This document shows, in pieces, positions 36,684 through 45,480 of a DNA stretch of 64,000 nucleotides (positions are counted from its first letter, which is position 1; every line of letters begins with the position of its first letter). The DNA is from Couchioplanes caeruleus (GTDB lineage: Bacteria; Actinomycetota; Actinomycetes; Mycobacteriales; Micromonosporaceae): assembly GCF_003751945.1 (NCBI RefSeq), contig NZ_RJKL01000001.1, positions 2,232,001 through 2,296,000 on the forward strand, in the 5' to 3' direction. The notes beneath the pieces were generated by a model that was not told where the DNA came from, did not search any database, and worked only from the letters and a program-made list of their open reading frames with translations. A program made the position numbers and the translations under genes.

Positions 36684-37976
36684 ATGCGGGAGGCCCTGCG
36701 GGGCATGACCACCCGCGGCCGCTCGTTCCTCGCCGCGGCCGGCGCCGCGGGGGTCTCCGCCGTGATCCTCGGCGAGAAGGACCTGCTGCGCGTCGCGATC
36801 CTGCTGGCGGCACTGCCGCTGCTGGCCGCGGCGTATGTCGGACGCAGCCGGTACAAGCTGGCCTGCACCCGCTCGCTGGAGCCGGGCCGGGCGCCGGTCG
36901 GCTCCAGCGCGCGGGTCGTGCTGCGCCTGCAGAACCTGTCCCGGCTGCCCACGGGCACGCTGCTGATGGAGGACCGGCTGCCGTACGCCCTGGGCAGCCG
37001 GCCCCGCGTCGTGCTCGAACGCCTCGGCGCGCACATGGCGAGCTCTGTGGCGTACACGGTGCGCGCCGACGTCCGCGGCCGCTACCCGGTGGGCCCGCTG
37101 GTGATCCGGCTGACCGACCCCTTCGGCCTGTGCGAGCTGACCCGTTCCTTCCCCAGCGTCGACCGGCTCACGGTCATCCCCGAGGTGACCCCGCTGCCCG
37201 CGGTGCGCCTGGCGGGCGAGTACGCGGGCACCGGTGACAGCCGTGCCCGCTCGGTCGCCGTGCACGGCGAGGACGACGCGGCCACCCGCGAGTACCGCCG
37301 CGGCGACGACCTGAGGCGGGTCCACTGGCGCTCGACCGCCCGCACCGGCGAGCTGATGGTGCGCCGCGAGGAGCAGCCCTGGGAGTCGCGGGCCACCGTC
37401 GTCCTCGACACCCGGCTCTACGCCCACCGCGGCGACGGCCCGACGGCCAGCTTCGAGTGGGCGGTCTCGGCGGCCGCCAGCATCGCGGTCCACCTGCGCC
37501 AGTCCGGATACAAACTCCGCCTGGTCACGGGTACGGGCATCGACCTCGACGCGATCGAGGCCGGCGGCGAGGGCGCCGTGCTGGACACCCTCGCGGACGT
37601 GAAACTGACCCAGAACGGCGACCTCTCCGTCCTGGTCGACATGGTCCGGCGCCGCTCCGACGGCGGACTCGTGATCGGGCTGTTCGGCGCGCTCACCGTC
37701 GCCGAGGCCGAGATCCTCACCGGCCTGCGCGGCAACGGCGCCACCTGCATCGGGTTCGCCGTGGACAGCTCCACCTGGGTTTCCATGACGCCCACCGACC
37801 GGCAGGAGTCGGACCGGCAGCACGCGGCGGCGTCGCTGGCCCTGGTGCGCAGCGGCTGGCGCTCGGTGCCGGTGAAGCACGGCGACTCGCTCGCGACGCT
37901 GTGGCCGGCGGCCGGGCGCGGATCCCAGGGCTTCGCCGTCCGGGCCCCGATGGCCGAGACCGTGGCGGGCATGTGA
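36684..37976 (+). CDS. DUF58 membrane protein
   Basis: 430 aa from the ATG at 36684, one base after the moxR stop. Two hydrophobic helices (about residues 10-26 and 34-51) anchor it. A beta-rich domain follows, with ADVRGRYPVGPLVIRLTDPFGL. The DUF58 signature TREYRRGDDLRRVHWR lies near residue 200 and leads into a VWA-like alpha/beta domain. It is the presumed partner of MoxR. Precise biochemical role unknown. Confidence 0.9.
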   Translation: MREALRGMTTRGRSFLAAAGAAGVSAVILGEKDLLRVAILLAALPLLAAAYVGRSRYKLACTRSLEPGRAPVGSSARVVLRLQNLSRLPTGTLLMEDRLPYALGSRPRVVLERLGAHMASSVAYTVRADVRGRYPVGPLVIRLTDPFGLCELTRSFPSVDRLTVIPEVTPLPAVRLAGEYAGTGDSRARSVAVHGEDDAATREYRRGDDLRRVHWRSTARTGELMVRREEQPWESRATVVLDTRLYAHRGDGPTASFEWAVSAAASIAVHLRQSGYKLRLVTGTGIDLDAIEAGGEGAVLDTLADVKLTQNGDLSVLVDMVRRRSDGGLVIGLFGALTVAEAEILTGLRGNGATCIGFAVDSSTWVSMTPTDRQESDRQHAAASLALVRSGWRSVPVKHGDSLATLWPAAGRGSQGFAVRAPMAETVAGM

Positions 37977-37992
37977 TGACGGGAGGTCTGCT

Positions 37993-40449
37993 GTGACCGG
38001 GCGACGACGACTCGGACTGGTGGCCGCGGCGGCGACGCTGCTCTCCGCGGCACCCTTGTCGGCGATCTTCGACACCTGGACCTGGCTGCTGCAGTGCATC
38101 CTCGCGGTCAGCCTGGTCGCCGGCTCGGCGGTGTTGACCCGCAGCCTGCGCCTGCCCACCTGGGCCCAGATCGTGGGCATGGCGCTGACGCTGCTGCTCA
38201 CGCTCTCCTGGATGTTCCCCAGCGGCGACGAGCTGCTGTCGGTGATCCCGACGCCGCCGACCTTCCAGCACTTCGGCGAGCTGTTCGCCCAGGCCGGCAC
38301 GGACACCCGGTCGTACGGCGTACCGGTCCCCGACCGCGACGGCCTGCTCTTCATCGCCACGCTGGGCATCGGCGCGGTCGCCATCGCCGTCGACCTGCTC
38401 ACCGTGGTGGCCCGCCGCCCCGCGCTGGCCGGCCTGCCGATGCTGGCCATCTACTCGGTGCCGGTCGCGGTGTACGTCGACAGCGTCCCGGTCTTCCCCT
38501 TCGTCGTGGGCGCGATCGGCTTCCTCTGGCTGCTGGTCGCCGACAACGTCGACCGGGTCCGCCGCTTCGGCCGCCGCTTCACCGGCGACGGCCGCGACGT
38601 CGACGTCTGGGAACCGTCGCCGCTGGCCGCGGCCGGCCGCCGGCTCGCCGTGATCGGCGTCGCCGCCGCGGTGCTGCTCCCGCTGACCGTGCCCGGCCTC
38701 GACACCGGCCTGCTCAACCGGCTCACCCAGGTGGGCACGGGCGTGGGCGGCGGTACGGGCGGCGGCGGCAGCGGCCGCGTCAACCTCTTCGCCTCGCTCA
38801 CCGGCGACCTCAACCAGAGCGAGACCGTCGACTACATCAAGGTCAGGACCAACGAGCCGGACCCGTACTACCTGCGCTTCGGCACCGCGGACTTGCTCAC
38901 CGCCGAGGGCATCGCCAACCGCACGCCGACCGGCAGCCCGCTCTCGCGCGGTCTGCCCGACCCCCGGGAAAACCCCGTCGTCACCGGGGACCTCAAGCAG
39001 TACCGCGCGGAGGTCGAGATCACGAACAAATACGCGCAGACCCTCGCGCCGGTCTACTCGTCGACCATCAAGGTCGACGGTCTCGACGGCGCCTGGTCGT
39101 ACGACTCGACCGCTCAGGCCATCTTCTCCCGGCGCAACACCACCAAGAGCCAGAAGTACTCCTTCGACTACGTCCGCGCCAAGTACACGCCGGACCAGCT
39201 CCGCCAGGCCGAGCCGCTGGCCGCCGACGACCCGATCCGCCAGGAGTTCACCACCGTCCCCGACGATCCCAGCGTCAAGGCCCTGGTGGCACGCCTGACC
39301 AAGGACAAGGAGTCCGAGTACGACAAGGTCTTTGCGCTCTACCGGCACTTCTCCCGGGACAACGGCTTCTCGTACGCCCTGAAGGCGCCGGAACCGGAGG
39401 GCGGCGCCTCGGCCATCGCCGCCTTCCTGGAACAGAAGACCGGCTTCTGTCAGCAGTACGCGACGGCGCTCGCCTGGATGTCCCGCGTGGCCGGCATCCC
39501 GGCCCGAGTGGCGTTCGGCTTCACCCGCGGCGGCGGCCGCGAGGGCGACCGGTACGTCATCACGAACCGCAACGCCCACGCCTGGACCGAGGTCTACCTC
39601 GACGGCTTCGGCTGGATCCCGTTCGACGCCACCCCGCAGGCGTCGGTCGTCGGCTCCAGCCGCTCGGAGTGGGCGCCCGACATCGACCGGGTCGACACCC
39701 CCTCGGCGTCGCCGACGGCCTCGAGCGCACCGGGCGCCTCCAGCTCCGTCGGCCCGGGCGGCGCCAACCGCCCCGACCGGGACCCCAGCGAGAACAACCT
39801 CGGCGCCACCGGCGCCGAGAACCCGTCGGGCGGCTCCTCCACCGGCCTGCTGATCACCGGCCTCGCCGCACTGGTGGTGGCCTTGCTGCTGGTCCCGGCA
39901 CTCCGCCGGATCCTGGTCCGCAAGCGCCGGCACGCGGCGACGGCCCCGGTCACGACGGCGACCGCAACGGCATCCCCACCGGGAACCCGCGACGTCACCG
40001 TCACGACCGAGACGGTACGCGCCCGCGAGGACGCCCACGCCGCCTGGGACGAGCTCGTGGACACGATGGTCGACTACCGCGTACCGGTGGACCCGACCGA
40101 GACCCCCCGGCACACCGCCCAGCGGTTGATCCGCGAGGCGGAGCTGGCCGGCGCGCCGGCCGACGGTGCGGTCCTGCTGGGCCACGCCGAGGAACGCGCC
40201 CGGTATGCCCGCCGCCCGCTGCAGGGAGAGGGGCTCACGGCGGCCCTGACGCAGGTGCGCAAGGGCCTGGCCGCCACGGCAACACGCCCGACCCGGCTCA
40301 GGGCGGTACTCCTGCCGCCGTCGGTGATACTCCGCTGGCGCATGGGCCTGGCCGAGCAGTCGACACGCTGGCTGAGCTCGTTCAGCCGGGCGCGCGACGT
40401 GCTGGTCCGGTTCAGCCCACGCCGGCTGCTCGCGGGACGTGCCCGCTGA
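37993..40449 (+). CDS. TgpA-like membrane transglutaminase (DUF3488/DUF4129)
   Basis: 818 aa. Several N-terminal transmembrane helices (to about residue 235), then a large extracytoplasmic region. The transglutaminase core has its triad at TGFCQQYA (Cys near 485), NAHAWTE (His near 527) and PFDATP (Asp near 542). A Ser/Pro/Gly-rich linker leads to another transmembrane helix (about 615-635) and a cytoplasmic DUF4129-like tail. The homologue TgpA is essential in Pseudomonas, with an unknown periplasmic substrate. GTG start with GGGAGG upstream; 16 nt after the DUF58 gene. Confidence 0.92.
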   Translation: MTGRRRLGLVAAAATLLSAAPLSAIFDTWTWLLQCILAVSLVAGSAVLTRSLRLPTWAQIVGMALTLLLTLSWMFPSGDELLSVIPTPPTFQHFGELFAQAGTDTRSYGVPVPDRDGLLFIATLGIGAVAIAVDLLTVVARRPALAGLPMLAIYSVPVAVYVDSVPVFPFVVGAIGFLWLLVADNVDRVRRFGRRFTGDGRDVDVWEPSPLAAAGRRLAVIGVAAAVLLPLTVPGLDTGLLNRLTQVGTGVGGGTGGGGSGRVNLFASLTGDLNQSETVDYIKVRTNEPDPYYLRFGTADLLTAEGIANRTPTGSPLSRGLPDPRENPVVTGDLKQYRAEVEITNKYAQTLAPVYSSTIKVDGLDGAWSYDSTAQAIFSRRNTTKSQKYSFDYVRAKYTPDQLRQAEPLAADDPIRQEFTTVPDDPSVKALVARLTKDKESEYDKVFALYRHFSRDNGFSYALKAPEPEGGASAIAAFLEQKTGFCQQYATALAWMSRVAGIPARVAFGFTRGGGREGDRYVITNRNAHAWTEVYLDGFGWIPFDATPQASVVGSSRSEWAPDIDRVDTPSASPTASSAPGASSSVGPGGANRPDRDPSENNLGATGAENPSGGSSTGLLITGLAALVVALLLVPALRRILVRKRRHAATAPVTTATATASPPGTRDVTVTTETVRAREDAHAAWDELVDTMVDYRVPVDPTETPRHTAQRLIREAELAGAPADGAVLLGHAEERARYARRPLQGEGLTAALTQVRKGLAATATRPTRLRAVLLPPSVILRWRMGLAEQSTRWLSSFSRARDVLVRFSPRRLLAGRAR

Positions 40450-40484
40450 GCACGCCCCTTCGAGCGACAGCCGCGGCCGCCGAC

Positions 40485-40527
40485 GGGTGACCGGGCAGGG
40501 GCAGACGACGCCCCTGCCCGGTCACCC
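40485..40527 (+). terminator. 18-bp perfect terminator hairpin after the transglutaminase gene
   Basis: gggtgaccgggcaggggc (40485-40502) pairs exactly with 40510-40527 around the 7-nt loop agacgac. It begins 36 nt after the stop. No T tract. It also works on the minus strand and may stop transcripts arriving from the DUF3040 gene. Confidence 0.85.
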
Positions 40528-40952
40528 GGGACCGGCAGACCACGCCTGCCCGATGACCTGGGGCGGCGGGCCGTTTCCGGGCCGTGGGGGAAGGCAGCCG
40601 CACCGGCGTCCTCCGCCGAAGGGCCGGGCCGGACCGCAACAGCGGCAGGCGGGCAGGCGGGCGGGACCGTCAACGCTTCCGCGAACACGGTGACGAGCAG
40701 CGCCGACACGGCCGCGGCAAGAGTGAGCGGCCCGGACAGCGGCGTTGTGGGCGAGCGGGTCGAAGCCGGCGGGCCGGGATGGGCGAGCGGGCGGCCGCGA
40801 TGGGCGAGCAGCGTTCGGCGGCGTCCGGGCCGCCGTCGTATCGTCGCGGGCCGGGCGCCGCTGGGTGGTGGCCGGCTCATCGTGGGTGATGAGGCGGCGA
40901 ATATGGCGATGGCGGCCGAGTGGCCGCCATCGTGTCGCCGTGGGTCGCCGGG
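40528..40952. other. Gene-poor convergent spacer
   Basis: About 425 nt of GC-rich sequence. Short open frames exist on both strands but none has a start signal plus coding character. Short gatgggcgagcgg-like direct repeats occur near 40775-40810. No RNA or element recognised. Confidence 0.4.
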
Positions 40953-41339
40953 TTAGCGGTGGCCCTCGGGGCGCTGACGCCAGCGGTCCTCGAGCCGGTC
41001 GATGATGCCCGCCTTGCGCGTCTGCCGGGTGCGGCGCGTAGCGGTGCCGCCGACGGCGTGCAGGTCGGGTGCCTGCCCCTTGCGGCGGGTCTGCATCGCG
41101 AACGCGGCCGCGGACAGCATGACCACGAAACCGGCCACGCCGAGCGGCGTATTGCTGCTCACCGTGCCGTAGACAACCAGTGCGAGACCCAAGGCGATCA
41201 CGAACGCCCCGGCGACCAGCCGCCGCCGGGCGTGGAAGCGCGGGTCACTGTTTCGCACAGCCGAGGCGAACTTGGGGTCCTCGGCAAGCGACCGCTCGAT
41301 CTGATCGAACAGCCGCTGCTCGTGCTCCGAGAGCGGCAC
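40953..41339 (-). CDS. DUF3040 small membrane protein
   Basis: 128 aa. The GTG at 41339 has an ideal GGGGAGGA 5 nt upstream, better than the in-frame ATG at 41360. LSEHEQRLFDQIERSLAEDPKFA is the DUF3040 N-terminal signature. Two transmembrane helices follow (about residues 41-60 and 66-84), then a basic tail. Function unknown; widespread in actinobacteria, often near the division cluster or dinB. It follows dinB by about 90 nt in the same direction. Confidence 0.88.
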   Translation of the reverse strand: MPLSEHEQRLFDQIERSLAEDPKFASAVRNSDPRFHARRRLVAGAFVIALGLALVVYGTVSSNTPLGVAGFVVMLSAAAFAMQTRRKGQAPDLHAVGGTATRRTRQTRKAGIIDRLEDRWRQRPEGHR

Positions 41340-41431
41340 GGCATTCCTCCCCGGGCGCATGTCCGGCCCTCCGGCGTTGGTGCGGGCGGGCCGATGGTGC
41401 GAGGCAGCCGACCGGCTGCCTTACCGCAAGT

Positions 41432-42727
41432 CTACGAGGGGGTTGGCGGGTCGGAAAGCGGGACGACCGTCGAGTGCGGGTGATTTTCGGTCCGGCGGAG
41501 ATCGGTTCGTCCCAAAAGACTGGCCCGTCCGACGATGGAGCGGCCGAACCGGGCGGCGACCGCATCGGCCGCGGCCTCCGCCTCCCGCCAGCCACGCTCC
41601 GGCTCACCCAGGGTGAGCTGCCGGGATGCGGTCGCCGCGGCGGCGAGGCCCTCGACCCGGACGCCGACCAACCGGATCGGCTCGGCCGGGCGCAGCGCCT
41701 CGAACAGCGCCCAGGAGATCTCGAAGATCTCGCGTGCCACATCGGTGGTCGTCCGCATCGTGCGAGACCGACTGACCGTGCGAAAGTCGGCGAGCCGGAT
41801 CTTTATGGACACGGTGCGCCCCACGTTGCCGCTCGCGCGCAGCCGGGCGCCGACCTTGTCGGAGAGCGCGAGCAGACTGCGGCGGATCGTGGTGGGGTCG
41901 GTGACGTCGATGTCGTAGGTCAACTCGGCACCGATCGATTTCTCCTCGTGCTCGGCGACCACCCGGCGCGGGTCCCGCCCCCAGGACAGCTCGTGCAGGT
42001 GGGCGGCGGACGCCTCCCCGAGCGCGCCGCGCAGCATGCGCACCGGCGCGCGGGCCAGGTCGCCGACGGTCATCAGGCCGAGCCGGTGCAGGTGCGCGGC
42101 CGCCTTCTCGCCCACGCCCCAGAGCGCGCCGACGGGCAACGGGTGCAGGAACTCCAGGACCTGGCCGGACGGGACGACCATCATGCCGTCGGGCTTGGCG
42201 CGGGTCGAGCCGAGCTTGGCGACGAACTTGCTCGGGGCGACCCCGACCGAGCAGGTCAGCCGCTGCTCCGCGAAGACCCGCCGCCGGATCGACCGGGCGA
42301 TCTCCGCGGGCCGCCCGAGCAGCCGCTGGGCGCCGGCCACGTCGAGAAAGGCCTCGTCGAGCGAGAGGGGCTCGACCAGCGGGGTCACGTCGCGGAAGAT
42401 CCGCATGACCGCCTCGGAGGCGGCCGAGTATGCGCTGAAGTCGGGCGGCAGGAACACGGCCTGCGGGCACAGCGCCCGCGCCCGCATGCCCGGCATCGCG
42501 CTGCGCACGCCGAAGCGCCGGGCCTCGTAGCTGGCCGAGCTGACCACCCCGCGCGGACCCGCCCCGCCCACCACGACGGGCCGCCCACGCAGCTCGGGCC
42601 GGCGGCGCACCTCGACGGAGGCGAAGAACGCGTCCATGTCGACGTGCAGGATCGTGCACCCCGCGTCGTCGGCGTCCGGGCCGAACCGCGGGTCACGCCC
42701 CTGCCCGATCGCCTGACTGCGTCCCAC
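41432..42727 (-). CDS. dinB: DNA polymerase IV (Y family)
   Basis: 431 aa. Translesion polymerase. ILHVDMDAFFASVEVRRRPEL carries the first catalytic Asp; VEPLSLDEAFLDV the second acidic pair; SVGVAPSKFVAKLGSTRAKPDG, the helix-hairpin-helix around LWGVGEKAAAHLHRLG, and the little-finger domain follow. The catalytic residues are intact, unlike the ImuB-type protein at 48.8-50.5 kb. No canonical beta-clamp motif is obvious at the C-terminus. GTG start at 42727 with no ribosome site but a leaderless -10 nearby. Confidence 0.95.
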   Translation of the reverse strand: MGRSQAIGQGRDPRFGPDADDAGCTILHVDMDAFFASVEVRRRPELRGRPVVVGGAGPRGVVSSASYEARRFGVRSAMPGMRARALCPQAVFLPPDFSAYSAASEAVMRIFRDVTPLVEPLSLDEAFLDVAGAQRLLGRPAEIARSIRRRVFAEQRLTCSVGVAPSKFVAKLGSTRAKPDGMMVVPSGQVLEFLHPLPVGALWGVGEKAAAHLHRLGLMTVGDLARAPVRMLRGALGEASAAHLHELSWGRDPRRVVAEHEEKSIGAELTYDIDVTDPTTIRRSLLALSDKVGARLRASGNVGRTVSIKIRLADFRTVSRSRTMRTTTDVAREIFEISWALFEALRPAEPIRLVGVRVEGLAAAATASRQLTLGEPERGWREAEAAADAVAARFGRSIVGRASLLGRTDLRRTENHPHSTVVPLSDPPTPS

Positions 42728-42733
42728 GGCAGC

Positions 42734-42739
42734 ACACTA
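42734..42739 (-). promoter_or_regulatory. Leaderless -10 element of dinB
   Basis: TAGTGT on the minus strand (42739-42734) lies 6 nt before the GTG at 42727. It fits TANNNT with leaderless spacing. No LexA-type box is seen next to it. Confidence 0.5.
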
Positions 42740-42747
42740 GCCAGAGG

Positions 42748-42886
42748 GTCTGACAAAAACCGCGTCCGCCCTGCTGAACGTCAGACGGAACCGCATCCGG
42801 CCCTACCAAGATCCGACACGAACGCATCCGGCCCGATCGAGGTCAGACAGAACCGCATCCGGCCGGCCGCAGGTCTGAAACGCGGT
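42748..42886. repeat. Degenerate ~31-bp tandem repeat upstream of dinB
   Basis: Four to five diverged copies of a unit like gtcagacngaaccgcatccgg, starting near 42748, 42780, 42812, 42842 and 42873 (partial). They fill the spacer between the phosphodiesterase stop and the dinB promoter. Confidence 0.75.
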
Positions 42887-44067
42887 CAGGCACTGGGACG
42901 GACGTAACTGAGCAGCGGAACCGTCATCTCCGTGGCGGTGACGGAGCCGTGGTAGGCCACCAGCCGCCCGACCGTCGGCGGCTCCCACCCGCCGGCGAGC
43001 ACGACGGTGCGATCGAGGCACACGACCACCACATCCCCGATGCGCCCGAGATGGCCCGACGGCACCGGGCCGTAGAGGCCGCTCCCGACCGCCTCCTCGC
43101 GCGTGAGCACCCACGCCGACGCACCGAGCACCGAGCGGTACGCCGCCACGACGTCGGCCGCCGCGCCGTCCCGGGTGTGCAGGTAGCGAACCCGCGGCTC
43201 CCCGGAGACACCCACGATCCCGGCGCTCAGGGCGGGGTCGGCGGCCAGGTCGACGCGGGTGTCGGCCGGGATGTCGAGCTGCCCGTGATCGGCCGTGACC
43301 AGCAGCGCGGCGCCCGGTGGCAGCCCGTCGACCAGGCGCGCGACCAGCGCGCCGACGGTGACCGCGGCGGCCCGCCACGGGTCGGAGTCGATGCCGGAGG
43401 CGTGCCCGTGGTGGTCGAGGTCGGGGTGGTAGCCGTACACGAGGCCGGGCCCGTCCAGCGCCGCCAGCATGGCCGTGGCCAGGGCGTGCGGGTCACCGGC
43501 CCCGGTGAACCTCGCGCCGCGGTAGGCCGCGACGGTCAGCCCGGTGCCCGCGAACTCGGCCTTGGTGACCAGCGTGGTGGGGGTCCCGGCGGCGGCCGCC
43601 GTCTCGAACCGCGTCGGGACCGGCTGCCAGAGTGCCGGGTCCGGGTCGGCGCCCCACACGATGTGGTTCAGCACGCCGCCGTCCGGCCGCCGTACCGTGA
43701 AGCCCAGAATGCCGTGCGCGCCGGGCGGCGCGCCGGTGCCGAGGGTGACCAGGCTGACCGGCGTCGTGGAGGGAAAACCCGAGGTCAGCGTCCGTCCGTC
43801 AAGCTGCGTCAGAATCGGCGCGTGCGCCGCCGCGACCGGGATCTGGTACGCCCCCAGCCCGTCGACCAGCAGCACCGCGACCCGGTCCACGCCGCCGAGC
43901 ACCTCGCCGAGCCCCAGCACGTCCGTGGCACCGGGCACCCCGAGCACGGCCATCACGCTCGGCATCAGCTCGGCAAGGCTCCCGGAACCGTAGGCGGGCC
44001 GCACCACCGCGAGCGCCCCGGACCCACCCAGCGATCCGGGGCCGGGCAGACCGGAGCCGGGCGTCAC
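42886..44067 (-). CDS. Alkaline phosphatase superfamily phosphodiesterase/nucleotide pyrophosphatase
   Basis: 393 aa. VAVLLVDGLGAYQ gives the first metal Asp; GFPSTTPVSLVTLGTG carries the Thr nucleophile; GYHPDLDHHGHASG and LLVTADHGQLD supply further metal ligands. This set matches the NPP-type branch. Substrate not predictable. The GTG at 44067 overlaps the methyltransferase stop as GTGA, so the two are coupled. Confidence 0.88.
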   Translation of the reverse strand: MTPGSGLPGPGSLGGSGALAVVRPAYGSGSLAELMPSVMAVLGVPGATDVLGLGEVLGGVDRVAVLLVDGLGAYQIPVAAAHAPILTQLDGRTLTSGFPSTTPVSLVTLGTGAPPGAHGILGFTVRRPDGGVLNHIVWGADPDPALWQPVPTRFETAAAAGTPTTLVTKAEFAGTGLTVAAYRGARFTGAGDPHALATAMLAALDGPGLVYGYHPDLDHHGHASGIDSDPWRAAAVTVGALVARLVDGLPPGAALLVTADHGQLDIPADTRVDLAADPALSAGIVGVSGEPRVRYLHTRDGAAADVVAAYRSVLGASAWVLTREEAVGSGLYGPVPSGHLGRIGDVVVVCLDRTVVLAGGWEPPTVGRLVAYHGSVTATEMTVPLLSYVRPSA

Positions 44068-44810
44068 GGGCGGCGAGCGAAGACGTGGAGCTGGGCCGCG
44101 ATGTCGCGGAACGGCGGCCGGGTGGACAGCGCCAGCTCCAGATCGAGCATGGTCCGCGGGTCCGCCTCCACCACCGCGGCGGGCAGGAGGTCCGCGAGGA
44201 CCCGTACCCCTCGGGTCTCCTCGACCGTGAGCCCCACCGCCGTGAGCAGCGCCTCGGCGGTCTCCGCGTCGTAGCGCCGGCGCAGTGTGTCGCGCCCGCC
44301 GGCGCGGCCGTCGGGGTCGTCGAGCAGCGCGGACGCCGCGTCCAGATGACCGTTGAAGGCCCGGCCGAGCACCGCGGCGGCCCGCCCGGCGACCAGCAGG
44401 CTGACCGCTCCCCCGGGCCGCAGCGCCGCCGCGACGGCGGCGACCACGTCCGCCGGGTCGTCGACGACCTCGAGCACGGCGTGGCACAGGATCAGGTCGG
44501 CGCTGCCCGGCGCGACCAGCCCGGCGAGCGCGTCGCCGTCGCCCTGGACGGCGCGGACCCGGTCGGCGACGCCCGCGTCGGCGGCGCGCCGGGTGAGGGC
44601 GGCGAGCGCGTCCGGGCTGGCGTCGACGACCGTGACGCGATGCCCGGCCTCGGCCAGCGGTACGGCGAAGCCTCCGGTTCCGCCGCCGACGTCCACCACG
44701 GTCAGTTCCCGCCCGGCGTGACGCTCGAGCTCGCGGCGGAGCACGGCCCAGACGGCGGCCGTGCGCGGGGTGACGGGCGGTCGGGGGCTACGCGTCGGTG
44801 CGGTGTCCAC
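44064..44810 (-). CDS. Class I SAM-dependent methyltransferase
   Basis: 248 aa from the GTG at 44810. Motif I VVDVGGGTGGFAVPLAEAG, motif II VTVVDASPDAL, then GDGDAL and DLILCHAVLEVVDDP. These are typical of UbiE/SmtA-like methyltransferases, including the SmtA/CmoM type. The substrate is unknown. It is translationally coupled to the downstream phosphodiesterase. Confidence 0.88.
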   Translation of the reverse strand: MDTAPTRSPRPPVTPRTAAVWAVLRRELERHAGRELTVVDVGGGTGGFAVPLAEAGHRVTVVDASPDALAALTRRAADAGVADRVRAVQGDGDALAGLVAPGSADLILCHAVLEVVDDPADVVAAVAAALRPGGAVSLLVAGRAAAVLGRAFNGHLDAASALLDDPDGRAGGRDTLRRRYDAETAEALLTAVGLTVEETRGVRVLADLLPAAVVEADPRTMLDLELALSTRPPFRDIAAQLHVFARRP

Positions 44811-44887
44811 CCGCGCAGCGTATCGGCCGACGGCTCGCGACCGGCGCCACGCCGGGCCGGTCACCCCCGATCGCCGGACGCCGGAGT

Positions 44888-45391
44888 TCAGAAGGCCAGG
44901 ACGATTCCGGTCGCGAGGTGCATCTCGCAGGGGTTGCCGAACTGCCGCGTCCAGTCGACCTTCGCGCCCTTCCACCGGCCGGTGATCTCGGCGGTGATCG
45001 GCGCGTACTCCATCGTGCACACCCCGGCGACGGGCTCGAGCCTCGCCGGGTCGCCGCCGGCCCTGGCCAGCGCCGCGCACGCCTTGCCCTTCTTCGGATG
45101 CGCGCCGCCCGTCGGGTTGCAACGCAGCACGACCGCGGCGGCGAAGCCCGCCTCGGCCATGTAACTGAGGGTCAACTCGGTCTTCTTTTTCTTCGACGCC
45201 ACCGCAGCCGAGCCCGCCACCGCAGCCGAGCCCGCCACCGCAGCCGAAGCCGCGGAAGGCGACGCCACCGCGGATGCCGGGGGCGCAAAGACCGGGGGCG
45301 CTGCAAGAACCGGGGGCGCTGCGGAAGCCGGGGTCACGGCGGTGAGACCGGCGAGGACCAGGACGGCGGACAGGCCGAAAGTACGGATCAT
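44888..45391 (-). CDS. Secreted subtilisin inhibitor (SSI family)
   Basis: 167 aa. Signal peptide MIRTFGLSAVLVLAGLTAV followed by AAPPV cleavage region, then an Ala/Pro/Ser-rich stretch with an AAVAGS repeat, then the SSI domain. The four conserved cysteines are in LRCNPTGG, KACAAL, GVCTMEYAP and GNPCEM. By alignment with the Streptomyces inhibitor, CTMEYAP is the reactive loop, giving Met at P1 and Glu at P1'. The Glu is uncommon. It inhibits secreted serine proteases. The ATG at 45391 lies 90 nt after the dnaE2 stop. Confidence 0.88.
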   Translation of the reverse strand: MIRTFGLSAVLVLAGLTAVTPASAAPPVLAAPPVFAPPASAVASPSAASAAVAGSAAVAGSAAVASKKKKTELTLSYMAEAGFAAAVVLRCNPTGGAHPKKGKACAALARAGGDPARLEPVAGVCTMEYAPITAEITGRWKGAKVDWTRQFGNPCEMHLATGIVLAF

Positions 45392-45480
45392 GATGTCGCT
45401 CCCCCGTCGTACGTTTCCCTGCGCATCCGGTGTACGCCCCAAAAGGTGCGGCACACGCAGAACGGAAATATAGTGTCCGA

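Noticed and set aside
40450..40952. Small genes in the transglutaminase-DUF3040 spacer
   Set aside because: Short open frames lack start signals and recognisable products; the main structure is a terminator hairpin.
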